Source of the DNA: Marinihelvus sp036351115
GTDB lineage: Bacteria > Pseudomonadota > Gammaproteobacteria > Xanthomonadales > SZUA-36
Assembly: GCA_036351115.1 (NCBI GenBank)
Contig: JAZBOL010000051.1
Location: 24,058 to 88,057, forward strand
Reading direction: 5' to 3'
Length of the DNA stretch: 64,000 nucleotides
Part shown: positions 47,729-58,092 of the stretch, one piece after another
How positions within the stretch are numbered: position 1 is the first letter of the stretch
Layout: each line of letters opens with the position of its first letter
The notes under the pieces: generated by a model
Told to the model about the DNA's origin: nothing
The model's input: the letters and a program-made list of their open reading frames with translations, nothing else
Databases searched by the model: none
Made by a program: the position numbers and the translations under genes

Positions 47729-48259
47729 ATGCAGGTTCTGAACATTTTTCACGTGCTGGTGGCCATCGCGATGGTCGCCTTCATCCTGGTGCAGCGGGGC
47801 CCCGGAGCCACCGCGGGTGCGGCCTTCGGCAGCGGTGCGTCCGGCACCGTCTTCGGTGCGCGCGGCGCAGGCTCGTTCCTGTCCCGCTCGACCTGGGTGC
47901 TTGCCGCCCTGTTCTGCCTGATCAGCCTGGTCATGGCGGTGGTCGTTTCCCGTGACCTGGCCGCGCCCCAGGCTGACCTCGGCGTCATCGGCAACGCGGC
48001 GCCCGTCGAACAGACCGAAACCGTGCCGTCCATGGACGACCCGAACTCCGACATGCCCGTGCTGGATTCCGATCCCCTCATGGATTCCAGCGTCGATGCG
48101 GGCGCCGAGGCCGGGGACATGCCGGCCCTGGATGCACCGGGGCTGGACGACATCCCGGGGCTCGACGCTGCACCGGCAGACGAGGCGGGGCCTGTCTCTG
48201 AATCCGACCCTGGCGCCGGCGATTCCAGCGACAACGGCGGAGACACCGGCTCTGGCTGA
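47729..48259 (+). CDS. secG: Preprotein translocase subunit SecG (long acidic tail)
   Basis: A 176-residue protein. Two transmembrane helices (about 3-22, and 52-73) flank the conserved cytoplasmic loop GPGATAGAAFGSGASGTVFGARGAGSFLSRST, the SecG signature. After residue 78 comes about 100 residues of Asp/Glu/Gly/Ser/Pro-rich, low-complexity sequence with repeats of LDAPGLDDIPGLDAAP type, making it much longer than E. coli SecG (110 residues). SecG assists SecYEG in protein export. AGGTG lies 6 bases before the ATG. tRNA-Leu follows 30 bp later, as in E. coli. Confidence 0.92.
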   Translation: MQVLNIFHVLVAIAMVAFILVQRGPGATAGAAFGSGASGTVFGARGAGSFLSRSTWVLAALFCLISLVMAVVVSRDLAAPQADLGVIGNAAPVEQTETVPSMDDPNSDMPVLDSDPLMDSSVDAGAEAGDMPALDAPGLDDIPGLDAAPADEAGPVSESDPGAGDSSDNGGDTGSG

Positions 48260-48289
48260 AACCGGCACGGAGTGACATCAGTAATACAT

Positions 48290-48374
48290 GCCCAAGTGGT
48301 GGAATTGGTAGACACGCTATCTTGAGGGGGTAGTGGCGAAAGCCGTGCCGGTTCGAGTCCGGCCTTGGGCACCA
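48290..48374 (+). tRNA. leuU: tRNA-Leu (anticodon GAG)
   Basis: An 85-nt cloverleaf with encoded CCA: acceptor GCCCAAG (48290-48296) / CTTGGGC (48364-48370), discriminator A and CCA at 48372-48374. The D arm has GGTGGAATTGGTAGAC, the anticodon stem CTATC/GGTAG encloses loop TTGAGGG (anticodon GAG), there is a long class II variable arm, and the T arm is GCCGGTTCGAGTCCGGC. It decodes CUC and CUU. The secG-leuU order is the same as in E. coli. Confidence 0.97.
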
Positions 48375-48414
48375 TTGATTCAGCGCCGTTTTCGGCGCAG
48401 GGACCGTTAGCGAC

Positions 48415-48771
48415 ATGCTGTCTGAATATCTCCCGATTCTCCTCTTCGTCGGTATCGCAACCGTACTCGGGGTGGTGCTGCTCGTTGCGGGCAGCGTGCT
48501 GTCTCCGAAGAACCCAAACCCGGAAAAGGCGTCACCCTACGAATGCGGTTTCGAAGCGTTCCAGGACACGCGCAGCAAGTTCGATGTGCGCTTCTACCTG
48601 GTCGCGATCCTGTTCATCATCTTTGATCTCGAGATCGCGTTCTTCATTCCCTGGGCCGTGTCCCTGGACACGCTGGGCTGGAACGGCTTTGTCGCGATGT
48701 CGATTTTCCTGATGCTGCTGGTGGTCGGCTTCGTGGTCGAGTGGCGGCGGGGAGCGCTGGAATGGGATTGA
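48415..48771 (+). CDS. nuoA: NADH-quinone oxidoreductase subunit A
   Basis: A 118-residue membrane protein of complex I with three transmembrane helices (about 5-28, 62-83, 88-110) and the conserved SPYECGFEAFQDTRSKFDVRFYLVAILFIIFDLEIAF loop that sits near the quinone site. It begins 40 bp after tRNA-Leu; I see no separate promoter in that gap, so the operon may be read through the tRNA or from within secG. Its last 10 bases overlap nuoB. Confidence 0.97.
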   Translation: MLSEYLPILLFVGIATVLGVVLLVAGSVLSPKNPNPEKASPYECGFEAFQDTRSKFDVRFYLVAILFIIFDLEIAFFIPWAVSLDTLGWNGFVAMSIFLMLLVVGFVVEWRRGALEWD

Positions 48772-49349
48772 GCAACGAATCCAGGGAGACCGCCAGGGGA
48801 GGCGCCCGGACGGCTGACCCCGGCGCCGGTCCGGCGGAGCTGGGCCAGGTCGACGACATTCTTCGTCCCAATGCGGACGACAACCCGCTGCTGAATCGCG
48901 GCGCGGTCACCACGAGCGTGGACGCGCTCATGAACTGGGCGCGCACCGGCTCGCTCTGGCCCATGACCTTCGGCCTCGCATGCTGTGCCGTGGAGATGAT
49001 GCACGCGGGCGCTTCGCGCTATGACCTGGACCGCTTCGGTGTGATCCTGCGCCCGAGCCCCAGGCAGTCCGACGTGATGATCGTTGCCGGGACCCTGTGC
49101 AACAAGATGGCCCCGGCGCTGCGCAAGGTGTATGACCAGATGCCCGATCCCAAGTGGGTCATTTCCATGGGTTCCTGCGCGAATGGAGGGGGGTACTACC
49201 ACTACTCCTATTCCGTGACCCGGGGTTGCGACCGCATCGTGCCGGTGGACATTTACGTGCCGGGCTGCCCGCCCACCGCCGAGGCCCTGATCTACGGCAT
49301 TCTCCAATTACAGCAAAAGATCCGGCGCACCAACACGATTGCCCGCTGA
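48762..49349 (+). CDS. nuoB: NADH-quinone oxidoreductase subunit B
   Basis: A 195-residue subunit carrying cluster N2, the last iron-sulfur cluster before quinone. Cluster cysteines are visible in LACCAVEMM, SMGSCANGGG and VPGCPPTAEALIYG. The ATG at 48762 overlaps nuoA; the first 40 residues are polar and variable. The in-frame codon at 48741 is inside nuoA and unlikely. A 53-bp gap with an imperfect ACTTCA/TGAAGT inverted repeat precedes nuoC. Confidence 0.97.
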   Translation: MGLSNESRETARGGARTADPGAGPAELGQVDDILRPNADDNPLLNRGAVTTSVDALMNWARTGSLWPMTFGLACCAVEMMHAGASRYDLDRFGVILRPSPRQSDVMIVAGTLCNKMAPALRKVYDQMPDPKWVISMGSCANGGGYYHYSYSVTRGCDRIVPVDIYVPGCPPTAEALIYGILQLQQKIRRTNTIAR

Positions 49350-49402
49350 TCCCGATGAGCATGGTGGATCACGGACTTCACTGAAGTTCACTTGACGCGA
49401 TA

Positions 49403-50119
49403 ATGACCGACGATTTCAAAAAGCAGCTGACCCAGGCCTTCGGGCCGGATGCCCGGGTACTGGACACGACGGACCAGTTGACGCTGGAGCTGCCCGTGGA
49501 GCAGTGGCTGGAAGCCGCGCGCACCCTGCGGGACGAGTTCGGTTTCGGGCAACTCGTCGATCTGTGCGGCGTGGATTACCTCAGCTACGGCCAGGACGAG
49601 TGGGAGACGCGCGACGTCACCTCCGAAGGCTTCAGCCGCGGCGTGGATGCGCTGGGTCCCGGTCGTTTTCGTTGGAAGGAATTGCCGGAATCCGAGGACA
49701 TCGACAACCGCTTCGCTGCGGTCGCTCACCTGTTGTCGCTGAAAGACAACCGCCGGCTTCGCATCCGCACGTTTGCCACGGACGAGCACATGCCCATCGT
49801 TCCGTCGCTGGTGGAGATCTGGAATTCCGCCAACTGGTACGAGCGCGAGGCCTTCGATCTGTTCGGCATCATCTTCGAAGGGCACCCGGACCTGCGCCGC
49901 ATCCTCACGGACTACGGCTTCACGGGGCACCCCTTCCGCAAGGATTTCCCGCTGATCGGCAACGTGACGGTCCGCTACGACGAGGACAAGCAGCGCGTGG
50001 TCTACGAACCCGTGGAAATCGAGCCGCGCGTGCTCGTGCCGCGGGTCATTCGTGACGACTCGCGCTACCGCGCCGATGACATCGACCGGGCCGCCGATCC
50101 GGCACCCCGGGAGGCATAG
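49403..50119 (+). CDS. nuoC: NADH-quinone oxidoreductase subunit C
   Basis: A 238-residue peripheral-arm subunit (30-kDa type): FGQLVDLCGVDYL, RLRIRTFATDEHMPIVPSLVEIWNSANWYEREAFDLFGIIFEGHPDLRRIL is the family signature, then GHPFRKDFPLIG. nuoC and nuoD are separate genes here, unlike the E. coli nuoCD fusion. nuoD follows after 3 bp. No strong ribosome binding site is seen before the ATG. Confidence 0.96.
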   Translation: MTDDFKKQLTQAFGPDARVLDTTDQLTLELPVEQWLEAARTLRDEFGFGQLVDLCGVDYLSYGQDEWETRDVTSEGFSRGVDALGPGRFRWKELPESEDIDNRFAAVAHLLSLKDNRRLRIRTFATDEHMPIVPSLVEIWNSANWYEREAFDLFGIIFEGHPDLRRILTDYGFTGHPFRKDFPLIGNVTVRYDEDKQRVVYEPVEIEPRVLVPRVIRDDSRYRADDIDRAADPAPREA

Positions 50120-50122
50120 CAC

Positions 50123-51379
50123 ATGGGTGACATCAACAATTTCACGATGAACTTCGGGCCGCAGCACCCCGCGGCCCACGGTGTGCTGCGACTCGTGCTC
50201 GAGCTCGACGGTGAAACGGTGGTCCGGGCCGATCCCCACATCGGCCTGCTGCACCGCGCCACGGAAAAGCTCGCCGAGAGCAAGCCCTACAACCAGTCCA
50301 TCGGTTACATGGACCGGCTCGACTACATGTCCATGATGTGCAACGAGCACGCCTACGTGCGGGCCATCGAGCAGCTGCTGGGCATCGAGGCGCCCAGGCG
50401 CGCGCAGTACATCCGGGTGATGTTCGACGAACTCACCCGCATGCGGAATCATCTCCTGTGGCTGGGCACCAACGGCCTCGACCTCGGCGCCATGACCATC
50501 TTCCTGTACGCCTTCCGCGAACGGGAATTCATCATCGACATGTACGAGGCGGTGTCCGGGGCGCGCATGCATGCGACCTACTATCGTCCCGGCGGTGTTT
50601 ACCGCGACCTGCCGGACCAGATGCCCCAGTACCGGGAGTCGCCCTGGACCAAGGGCAAGGACCTCGAGCGCAAAAACGAGTGGCGCCAGGGCAGCCTGCT
50701 GGATTTCTGCGAAGCCTTCACCACGGATTTCCTCGAAAACAAGGTCGACGACTACGAGACCCTGCTCACGGACAACCGCATCTGGAAGCAGCGCACGGTG
50801 AACATCGGCGTGGTGAATGCGGAACGGGCCGTCCAACTGGGATTCTCCGGTCCGATGCTGCGCGCATCGGGCGTGGAGTGGGATTTGCGCAAGAAGCAGC
50901 CCTACGCGGTTTATCCGGAGCTCGATTTCGATATCCCCGTCGGGACCGCCGGCGACTGTTACGACCGGTATCTGGTGCGCATCGAAGAGATGCGCCAGTC
51001 CGCCCGGATCGTGCTGCAGTGCGTGAAATGGCTGCGTGAAAATCCCGGGCACGTCATGTTGAAGAACTTCAAGGTCGTCCCGCCCACGCGGGAAGAAATG
51101 AAGGACGACATGGAAGCGCTGATCCACCACTTCAAACTGTTCACCGAGGGTTACTGCGTACCGGCGGGTGAGACCTACGCCGCCGTGGAGGCGCCGAAGG
51201 GAGAGTTCGGCTGCTACCTGGTGTCCGACGGCGCCAATAAACCGTTCCGGTGCCACCTGCGCGCCCCGGGCTTCGCTCACCTCTCGAGCATGGACGAGAT
51301 GCTCCGGGGCCACATGCTGGCGGATGTGCCGGCCATGATCGGCACCCAGGACATCGTGTTCGGGGAGATCGACCGCTGA
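50123..51379 (+). CDS. nuoD: NADH-quinone oxidoreductase subunit D
   Basis: A 418-residue 49-kDa-type subunit, related to the large subunit of NiFe hydrogenases: FGPQHPAAHGVLRLVLELDGE, HIGLLHRATEKLAE, YMDRLDYMSMMCNEHAY, and the C-terminal DIVFGEIDR. With NuoB it forms the quinone-reduction chamber. The stop overlaps the nuoE start (TGATG). Confidence 0.97.
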   Translation: MGDINNFTMNFGPQHPAAHGVLRLVLELDGETVVRADPHIGLLHRATEKLAESKPYNQSIGYMDRLDYMSMMCNEHAYVRAIEQLLGIEAPRRAQYIRVMFDELTRMRNHLLWLGTNGLDLGAMTIFLYAFREREFIIDMYEAVSGARMHATYYRPGGVYRDLPDQMPQYRESPWTKGKDLERKNEWRQGSLLDFCEAFTTDFLENKVDDYETLLTDNRIWKQRTVNIGVVNAERAVQLGFSGPMLRASGVEWDLRKKQPYAVYPELDFDIPVGTAGDCYDRYLVRIEEMRQSARIVLQCVKWLRENPGHVMLKNFKVVPPTREEMKDDMEALIHHFKLFTEGYCVPAGETYAAVEAPKGEFGCYLVSDGANKPFRCHLRAPGFAHLSSMDEMLRGHMLADVPAMIGTQDIVFGEIDR

Positions 51380-51894
51380 TGGCACACAAAGCCGCATATG
51401 CCCAGGGCAAAGCCGAGCTGCTGACACCCGAAACCCGCTCCGCCATCGACGGCTGGGTGGCCCGCTTTCCCGAGGACCGCAAACGTTCCGCCATCATCCA
51501 GTCGCTCATGGCGGCCCAGGAGCAGAACGGCGGATACCTCGACCGGGACCTGATCGAGGCCGTGGCCGATTACCTGGACCTGCCGCCGGTCTGGGCCGCC
51601 GAGGTCGCGAGCTTCTATTCCATGTTTCACACGAAGCCCTGTGGACGGAACAAGGTCAATATCTGCACGAATATTTCCTGCTGGCTGAACGGGGCGGAAG
51701 ACCTCGTCGCCCACGCCGAGAAGAAGCTCGGCATCAAGATGGGAGAAACCACGGAAGACGGACGCGTGACCCTGGTGGTCGAAGAGGAATGCCTCGCCGC
51801 CTGCGTCGGGGCGCCGATGATGGTGGTCAACGGCCACTACCACGAAAAGCTCGACGCCGAGGCCTTCGACAGGATCGTGGACGGCCTCAAATGA
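51379..51894 (+). CDS. nuoE: NADH-quinone oxidoreductase subunit E
   Basis: A 171-residue 24-kDa-type subunit with a thioredoxin-like fold holding the [2Fe-2S] cluster N1a; the ligands are in NICTNISCW and EEECLAACVGAP. The N-terminal helical part (SAIIQSLMAAQEQNGGYLDRDLIEAVADYLDLPP) is typical. The ATG at 51379 overlaps the nuoD stop. Confidence 0.96.
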   Translation: MAHKAAYAQGKAELLTPETRSAIDGWVARFPEDRKRSAIIQSLMAAQEQNGGYLDRDLIEAVADYLDLPPVWAAEVASFYSMFHTKPCGRNKVNICTNISCWLNGAEDLVAHAEKKLGIKMGETTEDGRVTLVVEEECLAACVGAPMMVVNGHYHEKLDAEAFDRIVDGLK

Positions 51895-51954
51895 CCCATG
51901 CCCGCGCCACGCTTTACGTCCCGAGCTTCACGTTTCACCGTGAGGGAGTCACCC

Positions 51955-53258
<1,304 letters not shown>

Positions 53259-53262
<4 letters not shown>

Positions 53263-55604
53263 GCGCCGTCATGGACCAGGACGTCGAAATGGTCAACATC
53301 GAGGTGGACGGCATCCCCCTCGAGGTGCCCAAGAACTCGATGATCATCGAGGCGACGGACAAGGCGGGCATCGCCGTTCCGCGCTTCTGTTACCACCGCA
53401 AGCTGACCGTGGCCGCCAACTGCCGCATGTGCCTGGTGGACGTGGAAAAATCGCCCAAGCCCATGCCGGCCTGCGCCACGCCCGTCATGGACGGGATGAA
53501 GGTCTTCACCCAGTCGCGCCGTGCCATCGACGCACAGCACGGGGTGATGGAGTTTCTGCTCATCAACCATCCGCTGGACTGCCCGATCTGCGATCAGGGC
53601 GGCGAGTGCGAATTGCAGGACCTGGCCATGGGCTATGGCCGGTCCGTGTCGCGGTTCACCGAACGCAAACGCGTGGTGAAGGACAAGAACGTCGGGCCCC
53701 TGATCCAGACGGATATGACCCGCTGCATCCACTGCACCCGCTGCGTTCGCTTTCTCGAGGAGATCGCCGGCACGAGCGAGATGGGCGGCACGGGCCGGGG
53801 CGACCGCACGGAGATCGGCACCTGCCTGGAAACCAGCATCGATTCCGAGCTGTCCGGCAACGTGATCGACCTGTGCCCGGTGGGCGCCCTGACCAACAAG
53901 CCCTTCCGCTACTCCGCCCGCGCCTGGGAGCTGGTCGCCCAGCCGTCCCACGCCTTGCACGACGGGTTGGGTTCCGCGCTGTACTACCACACGCGCCGGG
54001 GCCAGGTGATGCGCGCCGTGCCCCGGGACCTGGAATCGGTGAACGAGGCCTGGCTGTCCGACCGTGACCGTTACAGCCACTTCGGCCTGTACAGCGAGGA
54101 CCGGCTCGAGCGCCCCGCCGTCAAGAAAGACGGCGAGTGGGTGGACGTGTCCTGGGAAGAGGCGTTTGACGCCGCCGCCGGCGCGCTCAAGGCGCAGTCC
54201 GGCGACGACCTGGGTATCCTCATGTCACCGAGCGCCACCTCCGAGGCCTATTTCCTGGCAAGGCGCCTGGCGGATGGCCTTGGTTGCGCCCACATCGATC
54301 ATCGCGGCCGCGAAGCGGATTTCCGTGACGATGCGGCCCGCCCCGCGGCCTTCGGCGCCTCCATCGAGGCTGTGGAAAGCATGGATACGATTCTGCTGGT
54401 GGGCTGCAATCCCCGGCACGAAGCACCGATCCTCGGCCACCGGGTGCGCAAGGCGTCCCTGGCGGGGGCGAAGGTGCTCGTCCTCAATCCCCTGGCCTGG
54501 AATTTCCACTTCGACGTCGCCGACGGCATGATTGCCGCGCCGCAGGAATTCGTGGCGGAGCTCGCCGGCCTCGTCAAGGCCGTGGCGGAGGCCACGGGCG
54601 CCACGGTGCCGGAGCGCTTCCGGAATGTCGTGGACCGCGCCGACGCCGAGGCCTACCGCGGCATGGCCGAACAGCTCGGGCAGGCCGAACGTGGCCTGGT
54701 CCTGGTTGGGCAGGCGGCCATGGCCCACGGTGACGCGTCCTGGCTGCGGCAGCTTTCGGCCTGGCTCGCCGACGCCACCGGGGCCGCGCTCAACCTGCTG
54801 CCCCATGGCGGCAACACGACGGGCGCGACCGCCATGGGCGCCGTTCCGGCTGACGGCGGATTGAACGCCTCGTCCATGCTGGAGCAGCCGCGCAAGGCCT
54901 ACCTGCTGTGGGACATCGAGCCCGACCGCGACATCGACAACCCGCACCGGGCCATGAGCGCCCTGTCGAAGGCCGAACACGTGGTGGCCGTGAGCTCCTG
55001 CGCCGGCCCGGCGCTGAGAAAAGTCGCCACCGTGCTGCTACCCCTGGCTGCCTGGCCGGAGACGGAGGGTTCCTTCCTGAACCTGGAAGGACGCCGTTTC
55101 GATGTGCGGCCGGCAGCACGGGCCGTCGGTGAAGCGCGTCCCGGGTGGAAAATGCTCCGCCGGCTGGGGGAAACCTGCGGCCTGGGCGGTTTCGACCAGG
55201 TCACCCTGGCCGAGGTGCAGGCCGTCATGCCCGAGGGGCCGGCGGCGCACCCGGGGGAACCGGTCGTGCTGGAAGCGCCGGTCCAGGCCGAGGGCCTGCA
55301 CCGCATTGGTGAAGTGCCCATGTACTCCGCCGATGCGATGACGCGCCGCGCCGAAGCCCTGCAAAAGAGCGTGCATGCCCGCAACGACTTCGTGGGCCTC
55401 AACCCTGCGGACGCCGACGCCCTGGGTCTCGAAGAGGGTGGCCTCGCCCGGGTGTCCCAGGGCGGTGACGCCGTGGAGCTGACCGTGAAGCGCCTGGAGT
55501 CCGTCCCGGTGGGCGGCGCCTGGGTGCGCACCGCCACCGACGGCGCAGCCGTGCTCGGTGCGGCCATGGGGCCGATCCACGTGACCGGGACGGGAGCCCG
55601 CTGA
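53259..55604 (+). CDS. nuoG: NADH-quinone oxidoreductase subunit G
   Basis: A 781-residue 75-kDa-type subunit. The N-terminus binds [2Fe-2S] N1b (PRFCYHRKL, NCRMCLVDVE, PACATPV), then [4Fe-4S] N5 (HPLDCPICDQGGECELQD) and N4 (TRCIHCTRCVRF), with a later Cys in VIDLCPVGALTN. The rest is a molybdopterin-oxidoreductase-like domain without molybdenum (about 220-690) and a C-terminal beta-barrel domain (NDFVGLNPADADALGLEEG). It is coupled to nuoF and nuoH by 4-bp and 1-bp overlaps. Confidence 0.96.
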
Positions 55605-56641
55605 TGGACGCCCTGCTCGAACTGCTCTGGATCGTCGTCAAGATCCTGGCGATAACGGTCCCGCTGATCGTGGTCGTGGCCTTTTACACCTACGCGGAGC
55701 GCCGGGTCATCGGCTTCATGCAGGTGCGCATGGGTCCGAACCGTGTCGGCATCTTTGGCCTGAGCCTGTGGGGCCTGGCGCAGCCCTTCGCGGACGTGTT
55801 CAAGCTCCTCATGAAGGAGATCGTGCTGCCGGAAAACGCCAATCGTTTCCTGTTCGTGCTCGCGCCGGTCCTGGCCCTGGCCCCGGCCTTCGCGGCGTGG
55901 GCCGTGGTGCCCTTCAGCGATACGCTGGTGCTGGCGGACATCAACGGCGGTGTGCTCTACCTGATTGCCATGATGTCCATCGGCGTTTACGGGGTCATCG
56001 TGGCGGGCTGGGCGTCGAATTCGCAGTACGCCTTTCTCGGGGGGCTGCGGTCCGCCGCGCAAATCATTTCCTACGAGTTGCCCATGAGTTTCGCCCTCGT
56101 GGGTGTGCTCGCGCTGGCGAACACGGTGAATCTGAGCGAGATCGTGCTGGCCCAGCAGGGCAATATTTTCGACTGGTTCTGGTTCCCGCTGTTTCCGTTG
56201 TTCATCATCTACTGGATCTCCGGCGTGGCGGAAACCAACCGCGCGCCCTTCGACGTGGCCGAGGGTGAATCGGAAATCGTCGCCGGCTTCCACGTGGAGT
56301 ACTCCGGCGCCGCGTTTGCCGTGTTCTTCCTTGCCGAATACGCCAGCATGATCCTGATCTCCTGCCTGACCGCCCTGTTTTTCCTGGGTGGCTGGCTGTC
56401 GCCTTTTGCCGGCGTGCCCGTGCTCGGGGAAACGTTCCTGGCTACCGGCGGGATTCACTGGTTCCTCGCGAAGGCCGCTTTCTTCATGTTCTCCTTCCTG
56501 TGGTTCCGGGCAACGTTCCCGCGCTACCGCTATGACCAGATCATGCGTCTGGGCTGGAAGGTGCTGATTCCCGTGTCCACGGTCTGGGTGATGGTCGCCG
56601 CCGCCATCCGGTTGTCGGGCCTCGTTGTACTTGGAAGCTGA
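55604..56641 (+). CDS. nuoH: NADH-quinone oxidoreductase subunit H
   Basis: A 345-residue membrane subunit with eight helices joining the peripheral arm to the proton-pumping arm: AERRVIGFMQVRMGPNRVG, QPFADVFKLLMKE, and AETNRAPFDVAEGESEIVAGFHVEYSG (quinone-tunnel loop with conserved acidic residues), ending with WFRATFPRYRYDQIMRLGWK. The start overlaps the nuoG stop by one base; nuoI begins 1 bp after its end. Confidence 0.97.
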   Translation: MDALLELLWIVVKILAITVPLIVVVAFYTYAERRVIGFMQVRMGPNRVGIFGLSLWGLAQPFADVFKLLMKEIVLPENANRFLFVLAPVLALAPAFAAWAVVPFSDTLVLADINGGVLYLIAMMSIGVYGVIVAGWASNSQYAFLGGLRSAAQIISYELPMSFALVGVLALANTVNLSEIVLAQQGNIFDWFWFPLFPLFIIYWISGVAETNRAPFDVAEGESEIVAGFHVEYSGAAFAVFFLAEYASMILISCLTALFFLGGWLSPFAGVPVLGETFLATGGIHWFLAKAAFFMFSFLWFRATFPRYRYDQIMRLGWKVLIPVSTVWVMVAAAIRLSGLVVLGS

Positions 56642-56642
56642 C

Positions 56643-57131
56643 ATGACCGCGATCTCCCGCTACCTCAAATCCCTGCTCCTGCTCGAGCTGCTCGCCGGCC
56701 TGGGCGTCACCGTTCGGCACTTCTTCCAGCCGAAGTTCACGGTGCGCTACCCGGAAGAGAAAACGCCGAAGTCCAACCGGTTCCGGGGACTGCACGCTTT
56801 GCGCCGGTACCCGAACGGGGAAGAGCGCTGCATCGCGTGCAAGCTGTGCGAAGCCGTGTGCCCCGCGCTGGCCATCACCATCGACTCGGAGCAGCGCGAG
56901 GACGGGACGCGGCGCACCACGCGCTACGACATCGACCTGTTCAAATGCATTTACTGCGGCTTCTGCGAGGAATCGTGCCCGGTGGATTCGATCGTCGAAA
57001 CCACCTTCCATGAATATCACTTCGAAAACCGCGGGGAAAACATCATGACCAAGTCCCAGCTGCTCGCAGTCGGCGACCGCTTCGAGGCGCAAATCGCTGC
57101 GGAGAAGCAGCAAGACGCGGCGTACCGCTGA
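56643..57131 (+). CDS. nuoI: NADH-quinone oxidoreductase subunit I
   Basis: A 162-residue ferredoxin-like subunit with two [4Fe-4S] clusters, N6a and N6b; ligands in CIACKLCEAVCP and CIYCGFCEESCPVDSI. ATG 56643 gives the usual amphipathic N-terminus (ISRYLKSLLLLELLAGLGVT); an in-frame codon at 56625 lies inside nuoH. Confidence 0.97.
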   Translation: MTAISRYLKSLLLLELLAGLGVTVRHFFQPKFTVRYPEEKTPKSNRFRGLHALRRYPNGEERCIACKLCEAVCPALAITIDSEQREDGTRRTTRYDIDLFKCIYCGFCEESCPVDSIVETTFHEYHFENRGENIMTKSQLLAVGDRFEAQIAAEKQQDAAYR

Positions 57132-57142
57132 GGCTGAAACTC

Positions 57143-57775
57143 ATGTTTGGAATCGATGTCGCCGTCGCCCTGTTCTACGCCTTCTCCGCGGTGCTCGTGG
57201 GGGCGTCCGTGGGCGTGATCACGGCCCGCAACCCGGTGTACTGCGTGCTCTTCCTGGTGCTGGCGTTCTTTACCGCCGCCGCGCTCTGGCTCCTGCTGCA
57301 GGTCGAGTTCCTGGGCATTTCCCTGATCGTCGTTTACGTCGGGGCGGTGCTCGTACTGTTCCTGTTCGTGGTCATGATGCTCGACATCAAGGTGGACCCG
57401 CTCAAGGAAGGCTTCACCCGGTATCTGCCGGTCGGCATCGGCGTGGCCATCGTCATGGCCGGCGAGCTGTTCCTGGTGTTCTGGGCGAGCGATCGCCTGG
57501 GCCCGGACAGCTTTCCGACGCCGGCGCCCGTGTCACCGGACTACAGCAACACCCGGGCGGTGGGGGAAGCCATGTACACGGACTTCCTGCTGCCCTTCGA
57601 AGTCGCGGGCGTCATCCTGCTGGTGGCCATCGTTGCGGCCATCGCCCTGACCCAGCGGCGCCGGACTGACGCCCTGACCCAGAGCCCGGACCGCCAGATC
57701 CAGGTAAAGGCCCAGGAACGGCTGCGGGTCGTGAAAATGAAATCCGAAGCGCCGGCGACAGGCGACAGGAACTGA
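57143..57775 (+). CDS. nuoJ: NADH-quinone oxidoreductase subunit J
   Basis: A 210-residue membrane subunit with five helices: VGVITARNPVYCVLFLVLAFFTAAALWLLL, then EFLGISLIVVYVGAVLVLFLFVVMMLDI, the conserved pi-bulge helix, and a long polar C-terminus. It sits at the base of the membrane arm and couples quinone chemistry to pumping. Confidence 0.96.
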   Translation: MFGIDVAVALFYAFSAVLVGASVGVITARNPVYCVLFLVLAFFTAAALWLLLQVEFLGISLIVVYVGAVLVLFLFVVMMLDIKVDPLKEGFTRYLPVGIGVAIVMAGELFLVFWASDRLGPDSFPTPAPVSPDYSNTRAVGEAMYTDFLLPFEVAGVILLVAIVAAIALTQRRRTDALTQSPDRQIQVKAQERLRVVKMKSEAPATGDRN

Positions 57776-57779
57776 CAAC

Positions 57780-58085
57780 ATGCTGACCCTTGGGCACTAC
57801 CTCACGCTGGGAGCGATCCTGCTGTGCATCAGCGTTGCGGGCGTCTTTCTGAACCGGAAAAACGTCCTCATCCTGCTTATGTGCATCGAGCTGACGCTGC
57901 TGGCCGTCAACATGAATTTCATCGCGTTCTCCCGCTTCCTCGACAACATCGACGGGCAGGTGTTCGTGTTCTTCATCCTGACCGTGGCGGCGGCGGAGGC
58001 GGCCATCGGGCTCGCCATTCTCGTGGTGCTGTTCCGCAACCGAAACACCATCAACGTCGAAGAACTCGACGATCTGAAGGGGTGA
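57780..58085 (+). CDS. nuoK: NADH-quinone oxidoreductase subunit K
   Basis: A 101-residue subunit with three helices and the buried glutamates in LLMCIELTLLAVNMNF and AAAEAAIGLAILV, which carry protons in the E-channel. It is homologous to MrpC. It lies 4 bp after nuoJ and 7 bp before nuoL. Confidence 0.97.
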   Translation: MLTLGHYLTLGAILLCISVAGVFLNRKNVLILLMCIELTLLAVNMNFIAFSRFLDNIDGQVFVFFILTVAAAEAAIGLAILVVLFRNRNTINVEELDDLKG

Positions 58086-58092
58086 CGCGGCC

